From the NCBI GenBank assembly GCA_024688095.1, contig JAILEJ010000494.1, forward strand, positions 1-32,274: a DNA stretch of 32,274 nucleotides, read 5' to 3'. Below the pieces are notes generated by a model. That model did no database searches and was not told the DNA's origin. It saw only the letters and a program-made list of their open reading frames with translations. The position numbers and the translations under genes were made by a program. This DNA is from Butyrivibrio sp. GTDB taxonomy: Bacteria > Bacillota > Clostridia > Lachnospirales > Lachnospiraceae. Within the stretch, counting starts at the first letter, position 1. Each line of letters opens with the position of its first letter. Below are positions 7,454 to 15,763 of the stretch, in pieces.

Positions 7454-8239
7454 ATGATAGATTATACATTTAGATATGGGGATCTTGAAGTATTTCTGCT
7501 TATTTTTGTAAGGGTGCTTGCTTTTGTATATGTAGCTCCCTTTTTTAATACTGATGGAATTCCTCAAAGAATAAAGATTGGTTTCTCTTTGCTATTTTCA
7601 ATATTACTTTATGGGGCTGTTCCGCTGGAAACACTTGATTATAACACTCCGGTAGGATATGCGGTCATAGTTATCAAAGAAATTGTAACAGGCTGGCTTA
7701 TTGGCTATGCAGCAAAGCTTTGCCAGGCTATTACAGCGTTTGCAGGTAATATTGTAGATATGCAGACTGGACTTTCCATGGCTACTATCATGGATCCTGG
7801 GACAAGAGAAAATATAACAATTACAGCAGCTTTGTATCAGCAGGTACTTGCTATTATGCTTATATTAAGCGGTATGTATAAGTATCTTATTGGAGCTTTG
7901 GCAGATACTTTTACGCTTATTCCGTTAAATGGTGCTGTTTTAAGAACTGATGAGCTTATGCAAAGCTTTCTGGATTTTGTGAGTGGATATATTGTAATTG
8001 GTTTTAGAATATGTCTGCCAGTCTTTGTTGTTACGTTTGTAATAAATGTAATGCTTGGTGTTATGGCAAAAGTAGCACCTCAGCTTAACATGTTTGCTGT
8101 TGGTATGCAGATTAAGGTAATAATTGGGCTTATGATTTTATATTTAACAGCAGGTATGATGTATCAGGCTTCTGATTTTATTTTTGTAAATATGAGAGAG
8201 CTTATGAATGCATTTGCTTCTGCAATTACTCCTGAGTAA
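7454..8239 (+). CDS. fliR: Flagellar export gate protein FliR
   Basis: A 261-residue membrane protein with about six hydrophobic segments, the normal length for FliR. Recognisable stretches are LRVL-type residues near the N-terminus (FVRVLAFVYVAPFFNT), KEIVTGWLIGYAAKL, and GNIVDMQTGLSMATIMDP. It follows fliQ after a 72-base gap that holds no clear terminator or promoter; AAGGGA at 7438-7443 is the ribosome binding site. FliR is the single-copy gate subunit that contacts FlhB. Confidence 0.95.
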   Translation: MIDYTFRYGDLEVFLLIFVRVLAFVYVAPFFNTDGIPQRIKIGFSLLFSILLYGAVPLETLDYNTPVGYAVIVIKEIVTGWLIGYAAKLCQAITAFAGNIVDMQTGLSMATIMDPGTRENITITAALYQQVLAIMLILSGMYKYLIGALADTFTLIPLNGAVLRTDELMQSFLDFVSGYIVIGFRICLPVFVVTFVINVMLGVMAKVAPQLNMFAVGMQIKVIIGLMILYLTAGMMYQASDFIFVNMRELMNAFASAITPE

Positions 8240-8268
8240 CTTTTGAACTGGTTATTATTGGTGAAAAG

Positions 8269-9411
8269 ATGATCAATGAAATTTTAGAAACAAAATCTAT
8301 TTTAGTTGAATATGATCTTCAGTTCTTTGCAAAAGATGGACCTGGTGGTGAAAAAACCGAAGAACCTACATCGAAAAAGAAAGAAGATGCCAGAAAAAAA
8401 GGACAGGTAGCTCTTAGTAAAGAAGTTACAACTGCCTTTACTTTGCTTTCTTTATTTATTCTCATAAGGATTTTTTATGGCTTTATAGGACAGATTTTTA
8501 CAAATACTTTTGAATATATTTATAATGATATTCCTGAATGCGTAAAGCTTTATGATGGATATATTCAAACTGCAAGGTACAGATCTATTGTTATACATGT
8601 TCTTTTGACTGTGCTTTTATGTTGTGCTCCGTTTTTTATTACAGGCGTTGTGGTCAGCCTTCTTGCTGATTATATTCAAATAGGGTTTAAAGTTACTTCA
8701 GAACCAATAAAGCCAAAGTTTAATAAGCTTAATCCAATAAGTGGCATGAAGAAGATTTTTTCTGTAAGATCACTTGTAAACCTTGGGTTATCTATACTTA
8801 AGTTATTAATTATTTTTATTATTATCTATACATATTTTACCGGAATGGATTACTCATTGTTTGTTTTGTATGACATGCCTTTAAAGCAGGCCATAGGACT
8901 TATGGGTACTATTGTTATAGATCTTGGTATAAGAATAGCTGCAGTTTATATGATTGTTGCAGTTATCGATCTGATATATCAGAGGAAAAAACATCATGAT
9001 GACCTTATGATGACCAAACAGGAAGTAAAAGATGAATATAAGAATACTGAAGGAGATCCTCAGATAAAGGGCAAACAGAGGCAGAGGATGAGAGAGGCAT
9101 CAATGAGACGTATGATGCAGGAACTTCCCAAAGCTGATGTTGTAATCACAAACCCTACTCACTATGCAGTTGCGATTTTATATGAAGCAGATAAATATGA
9201 GGCTCCAAGAGTAATTGCCAAGGGATCTGATTATCTTGCACAGAGAATAAAGGATGTTGCAAAAGAAAATGATATTGAGATAGTAGAGAACAAGCCCCTT
9301 GCAAGGATGTTGTATGCAAATGTGGAAATTGGTGATTTTGTCCCTCCGGAGCTCTATAAGGCAGTTGCAGAGGTACTTGCATTCGTTTATCATCTTAAAG
9401 GAAAAGCATAA
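8269..9411 (+). CDS. flhB: Flagellar export switch protein FlhB
   Basis: A 380-residue protein. Residues about 17-45 contain the FlhB start signature LQFFAKDGPGGEKTEEPTSKK. Four membrane helices follow (about 55-75, 104-130, 167-190, 210-235). The cytoplasmic domain has the self-cleavage motif N295-P296-T297-H298; cleavage between N and P switches export from hook to filament substrates. The start ATG at 8269 has only a weak GGTGAAAAG site, and the first 14 residues precede the conserved part, so a later start is possible. It lies between fliR and flhA, the usual position. Confidence 0.95.
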   Translation: MINEILETKSILVEYDLQFFAKDGPGGEKTEEPTSKKKEDARKKGQVALSKEVTTAFTLLSLFILIRIFYGFIGQIFTNTFEYIYNDIPECVKLYDGYIQTARYRSIVIHVLLTVLLCCAPFFITGVVVSLLADYIQIGFKVTSEPIKPKFNKLNPISGMKKIFSVRSLVNLGLSILKLLIIFIIIYTYFTGMDYSLFVLYDMPLKQAIGLMGTIVIDLGIRIAAVYMIVAVIDLIYQRKKHHDDLMMTKQEVKDEYKNTEGDPQIKGKQRQRMREASMRRMMQELPKADVVITNPTHYAVAILYEADKYEAPRVIAKGSDYLAQRIKDVAKENDIEIVENKPLARMLYANVEIGDFVPPELYKAVAEVLAFVYHLKGKA

Positions 9412-9446
9412 ATCAAATATTTTGGATTTTTTTATAAAAATTTTAG

Positions 9447-9501
9447 ATACCACTTACACAAGATGTAGAATTTACTATACTAAATCTTGTAGAAGTGGTA
9501 T
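9447..9501 (+). promoter_or_regulatory. Long intercistronic hairpin between flhB and flhA
   Basis: Arms 9447-9464 (ATACCACTTACACAAGAT) and 9484-9501 (ATCTTGTAGAAGTGGTAT) pair as 9 + 7 bp around a 2-by-2 mismatch, with a 19-base loop. The following bases are TATTATTAT rather than a clean T run, so it could be a weak terminator, an RNA processing or stability element, or a protein site. It does not overlap the flhA ribosome binding site at 9550-9558. Confidence 0.6.
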
Positions 9502-9568
9502 TATTATTATGTATAATTTTATTTTGGATTAATTTTCAAAAATATCATTAAGGAGGGGACAAAACGGT

Positions 9569-11626
9569 ATGGACAAGACCAAAATAATGAATCGTGTCTA
9601 TGATTACGGCGTTGCACTTTATCTGGTTGCAGCGGTTGTTATGATGATCATTCCAATCCCCAACTTTTTAATGGATGTTCTTCTTGCATTTGACTTTTGT
9701 CTGTCATTTGTAATTATGTTCACAGCTATGTTTGTGCAGGAAGTTCTTGAAATGTCAAATTTCCCTACAATTCTTTTGTTTACCACCATATTCAGAATTT
9801 CACTTAATGTTTCTTCTACGAGACTTATCCTTACAACAGGTGATCCGGGTGAAGTTATTCAGGTATTTGGTTCTTTCGTTGGTGGAAACGATATAATCGT
9901 AGGTATCATTGTTTATATAATTCTTGTAATTGTTCAGTTCATGGTTATCAATAAGGGTTCTGAAAGAGTTGCAGAGGTTACAGCCAGATTTACACTTGAT
10001 GCTATGCCTGGTAAGCAGATGGCTATTGATGCAGATCTTAATACAGGAGCAATCGATGATGCAGAAGCTAAAAGAAGAAGAGATAAGATTCAGGAAGAAT
10101 CAAGTTTCTTTGGGGCTATGGATGGTGCTTCCAAGTATGTTAAGGGAGACGCTACTGCTGGTCTTGTAATTACAGGTGTAAATATTGTTGGTGGTATTAT
10201 GATGGGTATGCTTCGTCAGGGACTTGATATTGGTGAAGCAGTGAACAAATATACAATACTGACAATGGGTGATGGTCTTGTAAGTTCAATTCCTTCACTT
10301 CTTATATCTCTTTCAACAGGTATTCTTGTTACCAAGGGCTCAAAAGAAGCAGACTTTGGTCATGTACTTATAGAACAGCTTTTTGGTATGCCAAAGGTTT
10401 TATATCTGGTGGGAGCTGTTGTTTCTTTCCTGGGTATTTTTTCACCACTACCAACAGTTTTGTATGTTGCAATGGGTATGATATTTATAGTTGTAGCAAG
10501 AAGTATGCAGGGTACTATTGAGACTGCAAAGATTGAAGAGGCAGCTGCTACTGAAGAAGAGCAGCAGGCTGAAGAGATAAGGCAACCTGAGAATGTTACT
10601 TCTCTTTTGCAGGTTGATCCTATTGAACTGGAATTTGGTTATGGAATCATTCCTCTTGCAGATGTTAATCAGGGTGGAGATCTTCTTGACCGAGTTGTTA
10701 TGATCAGAAGACAGATAGCTCTTGAGCTTGGTACTGTTGTTCCTATTATCCGTCTTCGAGATAATATTCAGTTGAATCCTAATCAATATATAATTAAAAT
10801 TAAAGGTATACAGATAAGTGATGGTGAAATTCTTTTTGATCACTATATGGCAATGAATCCGGGTATGGTTGAGGAAGAAATAACTGGTATTCCTACATTT
10901 GAGCCATCATTCCATTTGCCTGCTATCTGGATAACTGAAAGCCAGAGGGAAAGAGCTGAAAGTTATGGTTATACAGTAGTTGATCCACCATCTATTATTG
11001 CTACTCACCTTACTGAAGTCATAAGACAACATATTGCAGAGCTTCTTACAAGACAGGATGTTCAGAATCTTGTTAATAATCTTAAGGAGAATCATGCAGC
11101 TCTTGTTGATGAACTTGTACCTAAGCTGATGACACTTGGTGAGATAGAAAAAGTACTTCAGAATCTATTAAAAGAAGGTATATCAATAAGAGACCTTGTA
11201 ACTATATTTGAAACACTTGCAGATTATGCACCGTCTACTCATGATTCTGATATTTTAACAGAATATGTAAGACAGAGTTTGAAACGAGCAATTTCCAGTA
11301 AATATTTTGTCTCAGGCGAGACTGCATCAGTTCTTACTCTTGATCCTAAGATTGAGCAGGAAATAATGAATAGTGTAAAGCAGACAGAGACAGGTGCTTA
11401 TCTAACACTTGATCCTTCACGTACAAGGGCAATTCTTAAATCGGTGGGTGATCAGGCCAAGAAATTAGAAGACGCTGGTAGAAGTCCTATCGTTATGACT
11501 TCACCTATTGTCAGAATGTATTTTAAGAAAATGACGGAGGATTACTATAAAGATCTGATCGTAATCTCATATAACGAAGTGGAACCTAATATTGAATTAC
11601 AATCAGTGGGGATGGTGACTGCATAA
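9569..11626 (+). CDS. flhA: Flagellar export protein FlhA
   Basis: A 685-residue protein, the family's usual length (about 680-700), preceded by AAGGAGGGG. The N-terminal half (about 15-310) carries eight or so membrane helices; residues about 140-165 contain the FHIPEP signature (RFTLDAMPGKQMAIDADLN). After a charged linker (about 315-345) the cytoplasmic domain (350-685) forms the nonameric docking ring for export chaperones and substrates. It ends immediately before the ATG of flhF with no gap. FlhA couples the proton motive force to flagellar protein export. Confidence 0.97.
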   Translation: MDKTKIMNRVYDYGVALYLVAAVVMMIIPIPNFLMDVLLAFDFCLSFVIMFTAMFVQEVLEMSNFPTILLFTTIFRISLNVSSTRLILTTGDPGEVIQVFGSFVGGNDIIVGIIVYIILVIVQFMVINKGSERVAEVTARFTLDAMPGKQMAIDADLNTGAIDDAEAKRRRDKIQEESSFFGAMDGASKYVKGDATAGLVITGVNIVGGIMMGMLRQGLDIGEAVNKYTILTMGDGLVSSIPSLLISLSTGILVTKGSKEADFGHVLIEQLFGMPKVLYLVGAVVSFLGIFSPLPTVLYVAMGMIFIVVARSMQGTIETAKIEEAAATEEEQQAEEIRQPENVTSLLQVDPIELEFGYGIIPLADVNQGGDLLDRVVMIRRQIALELGTVVPIIRLRDNIQLNPNQYIIKIKGIQISDGEILFDHYMAMNPGMVEEEITGIPTFEPSFHLPAIWITESQRERAESYGYTVVDPPSIIATHLTEVIRQHIAELLTRQDVQNLVNNLKENHAALVDELVPKLMTLGEIEKVLQNLLKEGISIRDLVTIFETLADYAPSTHDSDILTEYVRQSLKRAISSKYFVSGETASVLTLDPKIEQEIMNSVKQTETGAYLTLDPSRTRAILKSVGDQAKKLEDAGRSPIVMTSPIVRMYFKKMTEDYYKDLIVISYNEVEPNIELQSVGMVTA

Positions 11627-12862
11627 ATGATTATAAAAAAGTTTACAGCCAGAACAGAACAAGAGGCTACAGAAGAAGCTAAAAAGGTGTTGGGGAACGG
11701 TATAGTTATAATGAATGTAAGACCTGTAAAGAACAGTGGCTTTTTTGCATTCTTAAAACCACAGAAGGTCGAAGTGACCGTTGCACTTGAAGAGGAAAAT
11801 GAAAGAACTCCGATTCAGCCGGTAATTAAACCGGTTATACCATCTGCTCCTGCACCTCAGGTTGCACCTATTAAAAATTTAGAAACTGATGTAAGAAAAG
11901 CAGATGATAGTAGTATAATAGAAGAAAAACTTGATAGTCTTCATTCGCTTTTAGAACAGAATATTCGACAAAATGAGAAAGAAGATATTGTTGAAGAAGA
12001 AGTAAAAAAGGGTGAAGAACATCACAGTGAGGTTACAGTAGGAAAAAATGAGACTTCAGAAGAAGCAATCTCATTTATTAAGGTTCTTTATAATACACTT
12101 TTGGAAAATGAAGTTGATGAAAAGTATGCAAATCAGCTTACTGATGAAATAGAAAAGGTAACTAAAGCAAACACACCTCTTCAATATGCTCTTGAGAATG
12201 TATATCAGAAGATGGTTTTGAAGTTTGGTAAGACTGAAACAATTACTCCATCTGATTCCGGAGTAAAAGCTGAAGTGTTTATAGGACCTACAGGAGTTGG
12301 AAAGACAACAACTATAGCAAAGCTGGCGTCACAGCTTTATCTGACACAAAAAAAGAAAGTAGCACTTGTAACTATTGATACATATAGAATTGCAGCCGCT
12401 GAGCAGCTTCGCACTTATGCATCTATTTTGGAAATTCCTTTCAGAGTTATTTATTCAATAGATGAGATGAAGCAGGCAGCAGAGGATTTTAAAGATTATG
12501 ATTACCTGATGGTTGATACAGCCGGACATCCTTTGCATGACGTGGCTCAAAGAGAAAATACCAAAAAGTTTATTGATACACTTAGTGAACTTATGGATAT
12601 TGAAAATTTTCTTGTACTTAGCGCTACTACAAAGTACAGAGATTTAACAGAAATATGTGATTGTTATGCTGAAATGGTAAGTTATAAATTAATTTTTACA
12701 AAAATGGACGAGACAGCAGCGGCAGGTAACCTGTATAATATTAGAATGAGGACAGGGGCAGCGATGTCTTATATAACAAACGGACAAAATGTTCCGGATG
12801 ATATAGCAGTATTTGATGCACAAAAGATAGTGAAAGGGCTCCTGGGTGGTCATAACAGGTAG
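11627..12862 (+). CDS. flhF: Flagellar GTPase FlhF (SRP-type)
   Basis: A 411-residue protein starting directly after the flhA stop. The N-terminal B domain (1-60, beginning MIIKKFTARTEQEATEEA) is followed by a variable charged linker (about 60-145) and an NG domain. The P-loop is G220-PTGVGKTTT, followed by TIDTYRIAAAEQLRTYA, the DTAGH motif (DTAGR in most SRP GTPases) and TKMD for base recognition. FlhF with FlhG sets the number and place of flagella. The order flhA-flhF-flhG is the standard one. Confidence 0.95.
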   Translation: MIIKKFTARTEQEATEEAKKVLGNGIVIMNVRPVKNSGFFAFLKPQKVEVTVALEEENERTPIQPVIKPVIPSAPAPQVAPIKNLETDVRKADDSSIIEEKLDSLHSLLEQNIRQNEKEDIVEEEVKKGEEHHSEVTVGKNETSEEAISFIKVLYNTLLENEVDEKYANQLTDEIEKVTKANTPLQYALENVYQKMVLKFGKTETITPSDSGVKAEVFIGPTGVGKTTTIAKLASQLYLTQKKKVALVTIDTYRIAAAEQLRTYASILEIPFRVIYSIDEMKQAAEDFKDYDYLMVDTAGHPLHDVAQRENTKKFIDTLSELMDIENFLVLSATTKYRDLTEICDCYAEMVSYKLIFTKMDETAAAGNLYNIRMRTGAAMSYITNGQNVPDDIAVFDAQKIVKGLLGGHNR

Positions 12863-12879
12863 TCATCAGGTATAAATAT

Positions 12880-13785
12880 ATGGATCAGGCGCAGCAGTTA
12901 AGAAATATTATTAAAGCCTCTTCTGCACCTCAAAGACCTTTGGCCAGAGTTATAACAGTAACAAGTGGAAAAGGTGGGGTTGGAAAGTCCAATGTGGCGA
13001 TAAACCTTGCAATTCAATTTAGAAAAATGGGGCAAAGAGTCGTAATACTGGATGCAGATTTTGGACTTGCAAATATAGAAATAATGTTTGGTACTATTCC
13101 CAAGCATAATCTTTCTGATTTGATTTATCAGGGAAAGAATATTAAAGATGTAATTACATGGGGACCTATGGATGTGGGCTTTATTTCTGGAGGCTCAGGT
13201 ATATCAGGCATGTACAATTTAAGCAGGGATTATCTTGTGTATATAATAGTTAATCTTGCGGAATTGGATGCAATTGCCGATACTATTATTATAGACACTG
13301 GAGCAGGCATTTCTAATGCGGTTCTTGAGTTTCTCGTAGCAAGTGGAGAAATTATTCTTGTTACTACACCAGAGCCTACATCAATTACTGATTCATATTC
13401 TTTGCTAAAAGCTTTGAATCAGTATCCAAGGTTCTCTAAAGAAAATACGAAGATAAAAGTTGTTTCAAACAGAGTTACTTCTGATGAAGAAGGACAGCAG
13501 CTTTTTAATAAGTTAAATGCAGTTGTAGCAAGATATCAGAAGCTGCCTTTGACATATTTGGGTGCAATTCCTCAGGATCAGCTTCTGGCTAAAAGCGTTA
13601 TGCAGCAGTCACCAGTTTCAATAGCTTATCCGACAGCAAAATCGGCAAAAGCATTTGAAAATATTGCAGGGATACTTACTAATCCAGATGCTTCACCAGT
13701 TGTTAAGCCAAGAGGTATGGCAGCATTTTTTTCTCATATTATCAGAGAAAGAAAGCTTAATAATACGTCTACAACACAAACATAA
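12880..13785 (+). CDS. flhG: Flagellar number regulator FlhG (MinD-like ATPase, YlxH)
   Basis: A 301-residue ParA/MinD-type ATPase. Residues 2-7 (DQAQQLR) are the conserved N-terminal peptide by which FlhG stimulates the FlhF GTPase. The deviant Walker A motif is TSGKGGVGKSNVAINLA (about 28-44), then VVILDADFGLANIEIMFG and IIIDTGAGIS. The C-terminus has a hydrophobic-basic stretch, GMAAFFSHIIRERK, compatible with a membrane-targeting helix. The division protein MinD in the same window (28371-29162) is a paralogue; the DQAxxLR motif and place after flhF identify this one as FlhG. Confidence 0.93.
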   Translation: MDQAQQLRNIIKASSAPQRPLARVITVTSGKGGVGKSNVAINLAIQFRKMGQRVVILDADFGLANIEIMFGTIPKHNLSDLIYQGKNIKDVITWGPMDVGFISGGSGISGMYNLSRDYLVYIIVNLAELDAIADTIIIDTGAGISNAVLEFLVASGEIILVTTPEPTSITDSYSLLKALNQYPRFSKENTKIKVVSNRVTSDEEGQQLFNKLNAVVARYQKLPLTYLGAIPQDQLLAKSVMQQSPVSIAYPTAKSAKAFENIAGILTNPDASPVVKPRGMAAFFSHIIRERKLNNTSTTQT

Positions 13786-13804
13786 AATATAGAGGGGGTA
13801 AGTG

Positions 13805-14524
13805 ATGCTATCGGATTATATTTCGCCGGGTAACAGGGTAGAGTTAAAAGCTAATGGCAGGACCTGGTTGAATGATGATGAGAGGTCCAAGAAAATCTAC
13901 AATAGTAAAATATCGGATATATTATCAGAGGATAAGATAGAAATACTTATGCCTATGGATAAAGGAAAACTTATTTTACTTCCAGTTGATGCAGAATATA
14001 GCCTTTGTTTCTATGGGAATAAGGGTTTGTTTCAATGCTATTCAAAAATTTCTGACAGATATCGTAGTAATAATATTTACATGCTGGTACTTGATCTTAC
14101 CAGTAATATTTCCAGACTTCAAAGAAGAGAATATTATAGATTCAGTTGTGCACTGGAGCTAAAATCGAGACTTTTTACTGAAGACGAGGTCAATGCAGTT
14201 AAATACAACTGGAGCTATATGCTTGGGCAGAATAAGCCTATGCAAAGGAGCGTTGTTGTTGATATAAGTGGTGGTGGACTTCGATTTGTTGCTAATTTTA
14301 AATACGAAGAGGGAAGTACAATTTATTGTAGTTATCATTTACCGGATAATCCGTCAAAGGAATATCAAATGGTTTCTCAGGTTTTAATGGTCAGAGAATT
14401 AGAGAGTAGGCCGGGATTATTTGAACATAGAATCAAGTATACCGTTATTGATGAGACTTCCAGAGAAGATATTATTCATTATATTTTTGAAGAAGAACGT
14501 AAAATTAGAAAGAAGCAAACGTAA
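13805..14524 (+). CDS. YcgR-like PilZ domain protein (c-di-GMP receptor)
   Basis: A 239-residue protein. ATG 13805 is preferred over the adjacent in-frame GTG 13802 because the GGGGG run at 13794-13798 is then six bases away. Residues about 5-95 fit a YcgR-type N-terminal domain. Residues about 104-235 fit a PilZ domain with both c-di-GMP motifs: RxxxR at R108-EYY-R112 and DxSxxG at D153-I-S155-GG-G158. Known relatives (YcgR, Bacillus YpfA/MotI) bind the motor stator when c-di-GMP is high and slow motility. The gene sits between flhG and cheB, so the second messenger input is built into the operon. There are no membrane segments. Confidence 0.88.
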   Translation: MLSDYISPGNRVELKANGRTWLNDDERSKKIYNSKISDILSEDKIEILMPMDKGKLILLPVDAEYSLCFYGNKGLFQCYSKISDRYRSNNIYMLVLDLTSNISRLQRREYYRFSCALELKSRLFTEDEVNAVKYNWSYMLGQNKPMQRSVVVDISGGGLRFVANFKYEEGSTIYCSYHLPDNPSKEYQMVSQVLMVRELESRPGLFEHRIKYTVIDETSREDIIHYIFEEERKIRKKQT

Positions 14525-14616
14525 ATTAGAAATAATCAATAAATTTTTTATTTTTATTTAATTATTAAGACAATTAGCTGAAAGCCGCATAAAATAAGGC
14601 GAGAAAAGAGGTTGAA

Positions 14617-15684
14617 ATGAAACGTATACTTATAGTTGATGACTCTGCACTTATGAGAACTGTTCTTAGTGATATTATTAATTCGGATTCAAGATTTACA
14701 GTAGAAGATAAAGCTAAAGACGGAATTGAAGCACTGGATATTTTGAAGAAGAAAAGTTATGACGCGGTAGTTCTTGATATTAACATGCCAAGAATGGATG
14801 GAATAACTCTTCTGAAAGAATTAAATAAGAACAGAATAAAAGCAAAAATCATGATGGCAAGTACTGATACAAAAGAAGGTGCAAAAGTCACGCTTGATTG
14901 TCTTGAACTTGGTGCTTTGGATTTTGTTCATAAACCAGATAGAGCTTCAGATTGTCGAGGCGAGAACTTTACTTCACAGTTTATCAATACTCTTGCAGCT
15001 GTGTGTGAAAGTAAAGCTCCTACATCAAAAGCGTTTTCTATCGATGAGATTAAAGCTTCGAAGAAGATGGTTGAGATTGTAAGTAAGCACGCAAGTAAGG
15101 TTACCGGTAATAAGATTGTTGCAATTGCAAGTTCTACCGGTGGACCAAGAGCTCTTCAATCTGTAATTCCTAAACTTCCAAAGAATCTGAAAACTCCAGT
15201 TGTATTGGTACAGCATATGCCAGAAGGCTTTACAGCTTCGCTTGCAGAAAGACTTGATTCCTTAAGTGATATTCATGTTAAGGAAGCTGCTGAAGGAGAC
15301 GTTCTTCAGGCAGGAACAGTTTATATCGCAAGAGGCGGAAAGCATATGCATGTTATTACATCAGGCGGAAAGCATACTATCCACTATGTGGATGGTCCTA
15401 CAAGAGAAGGTGTAAGACCTTGTGCTAACTTTATGTATGAGTCGCTTATGGATTCAGATTTTGATGAGGTTTGCTGTGCAGTTCTGACAGGTATGGGGGC
15501 CGATGGAACTGAAGGAATTAAGAATCTTAAATCCAGAAAAAAAGTACATGTCATAGGACAGGATCAGGATTCCTGCACAGTTTATGGCATGCCTAAAGCA
15601 GTAGCAACAGCTGGACTTGTTGATCAGGTTGTAAAACTTGATGATATTGCCCAGGAAATCATAATGAATGTAGGCGTAAAGTAA
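14617..15684 (+). CDS. cheB: Chemotaxis methylesterase/deamidase CheB
   Basis: A 355-residue protein with a receiver domain (1-120; phosphate acceptor D54 in VVLDINMPRMDG) and a methylesterase domain (about 165-355). The catalytic triad is visible: S173 in ASSTGGPRA, H200 in VQHMPEGFT and D296 in TGMGADGTEG. It removes methyl groups from receptor glutamates when phosphorylated by CheA. AGAGG at 14607-14611 is the ribosome binding site. The cheR partner is not in this window. The 92-base gap before it is AT-rich and has no clear terminator. Confidence 0.97.
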   Translation: MKRILIVDDSALMRTVLSDIINSDSRFTVEDKAKDGIEALDILKKKSYDAVVLDINMPRMDGITLLKELNKNRIKAKIMMASTDTKEGAKVTLDCLELGALDFVHKPDRASDCRGENFTSQFINTLAAVCESKAPTSKAFSIDEIKASKKMVEIVSKHASKVTGNKIVAIASSTGGPRALQSVIPKLPKNLKTPVVLVQHMPEGFTASLAERLDSLSDIHVKEAAEGDVLQAGTVYIARGGKHMHVITSGGKHTIHYVDGPTREGVRPCANFMYESLMDSDFDEVCCAVLTGMGADGTEGIKNLKSRKKVHVIGQDQDSCTVYGMPKAVATAGLVDQVVKLDDIAQEIIMNVGVK

Positions 15685-15694
15685 ATAATAAATA

Positions 15695-15763
15695 ATATTC
15701 CTTTTGCCTCCATTCAAAGTATTTATTTCTATTCGGTTTACTTATATGGAGGTAAAGGAATAT
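15695..15763 (+). promoter_or_regulatory. Hairpin burying the cheA ribosome binding site and start codon
   Basis: The left arm 15695-15713 (ATATTCCTTTTGCCTCCAT) pairs with the right arm 15746-15763 (ATGGAGGTAAAGGAATAT): 10 bp, one bulged T, a G-U pair, then 7 bp, around a 32-base loop. The right arm contains GGAGG (15748-15752), the spacer and the first two bases of the cheA ATG (15762-15764). No T run follows, so it is not a terminator. The likely effect is to limit ribosome entry at cheA unless the hairpin is opened. Confidence 0.75.

Noticed and set aside
9458..9490. CRISPR-like or insertion-element end repeats in the flhB-flhA gap.
   Set aside because: Only a single inverted repeat is present, with no direct repeats, spacers or transposase nearby.
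14566..14592. Sigma-D-like promoter before cheB (TAAG, 14 bases, GCCGCATAA).
   Set aside because: The -10 part has an extra base compared with GCCGATAA and the -35 part is imperfect; too weak to list as a feature.
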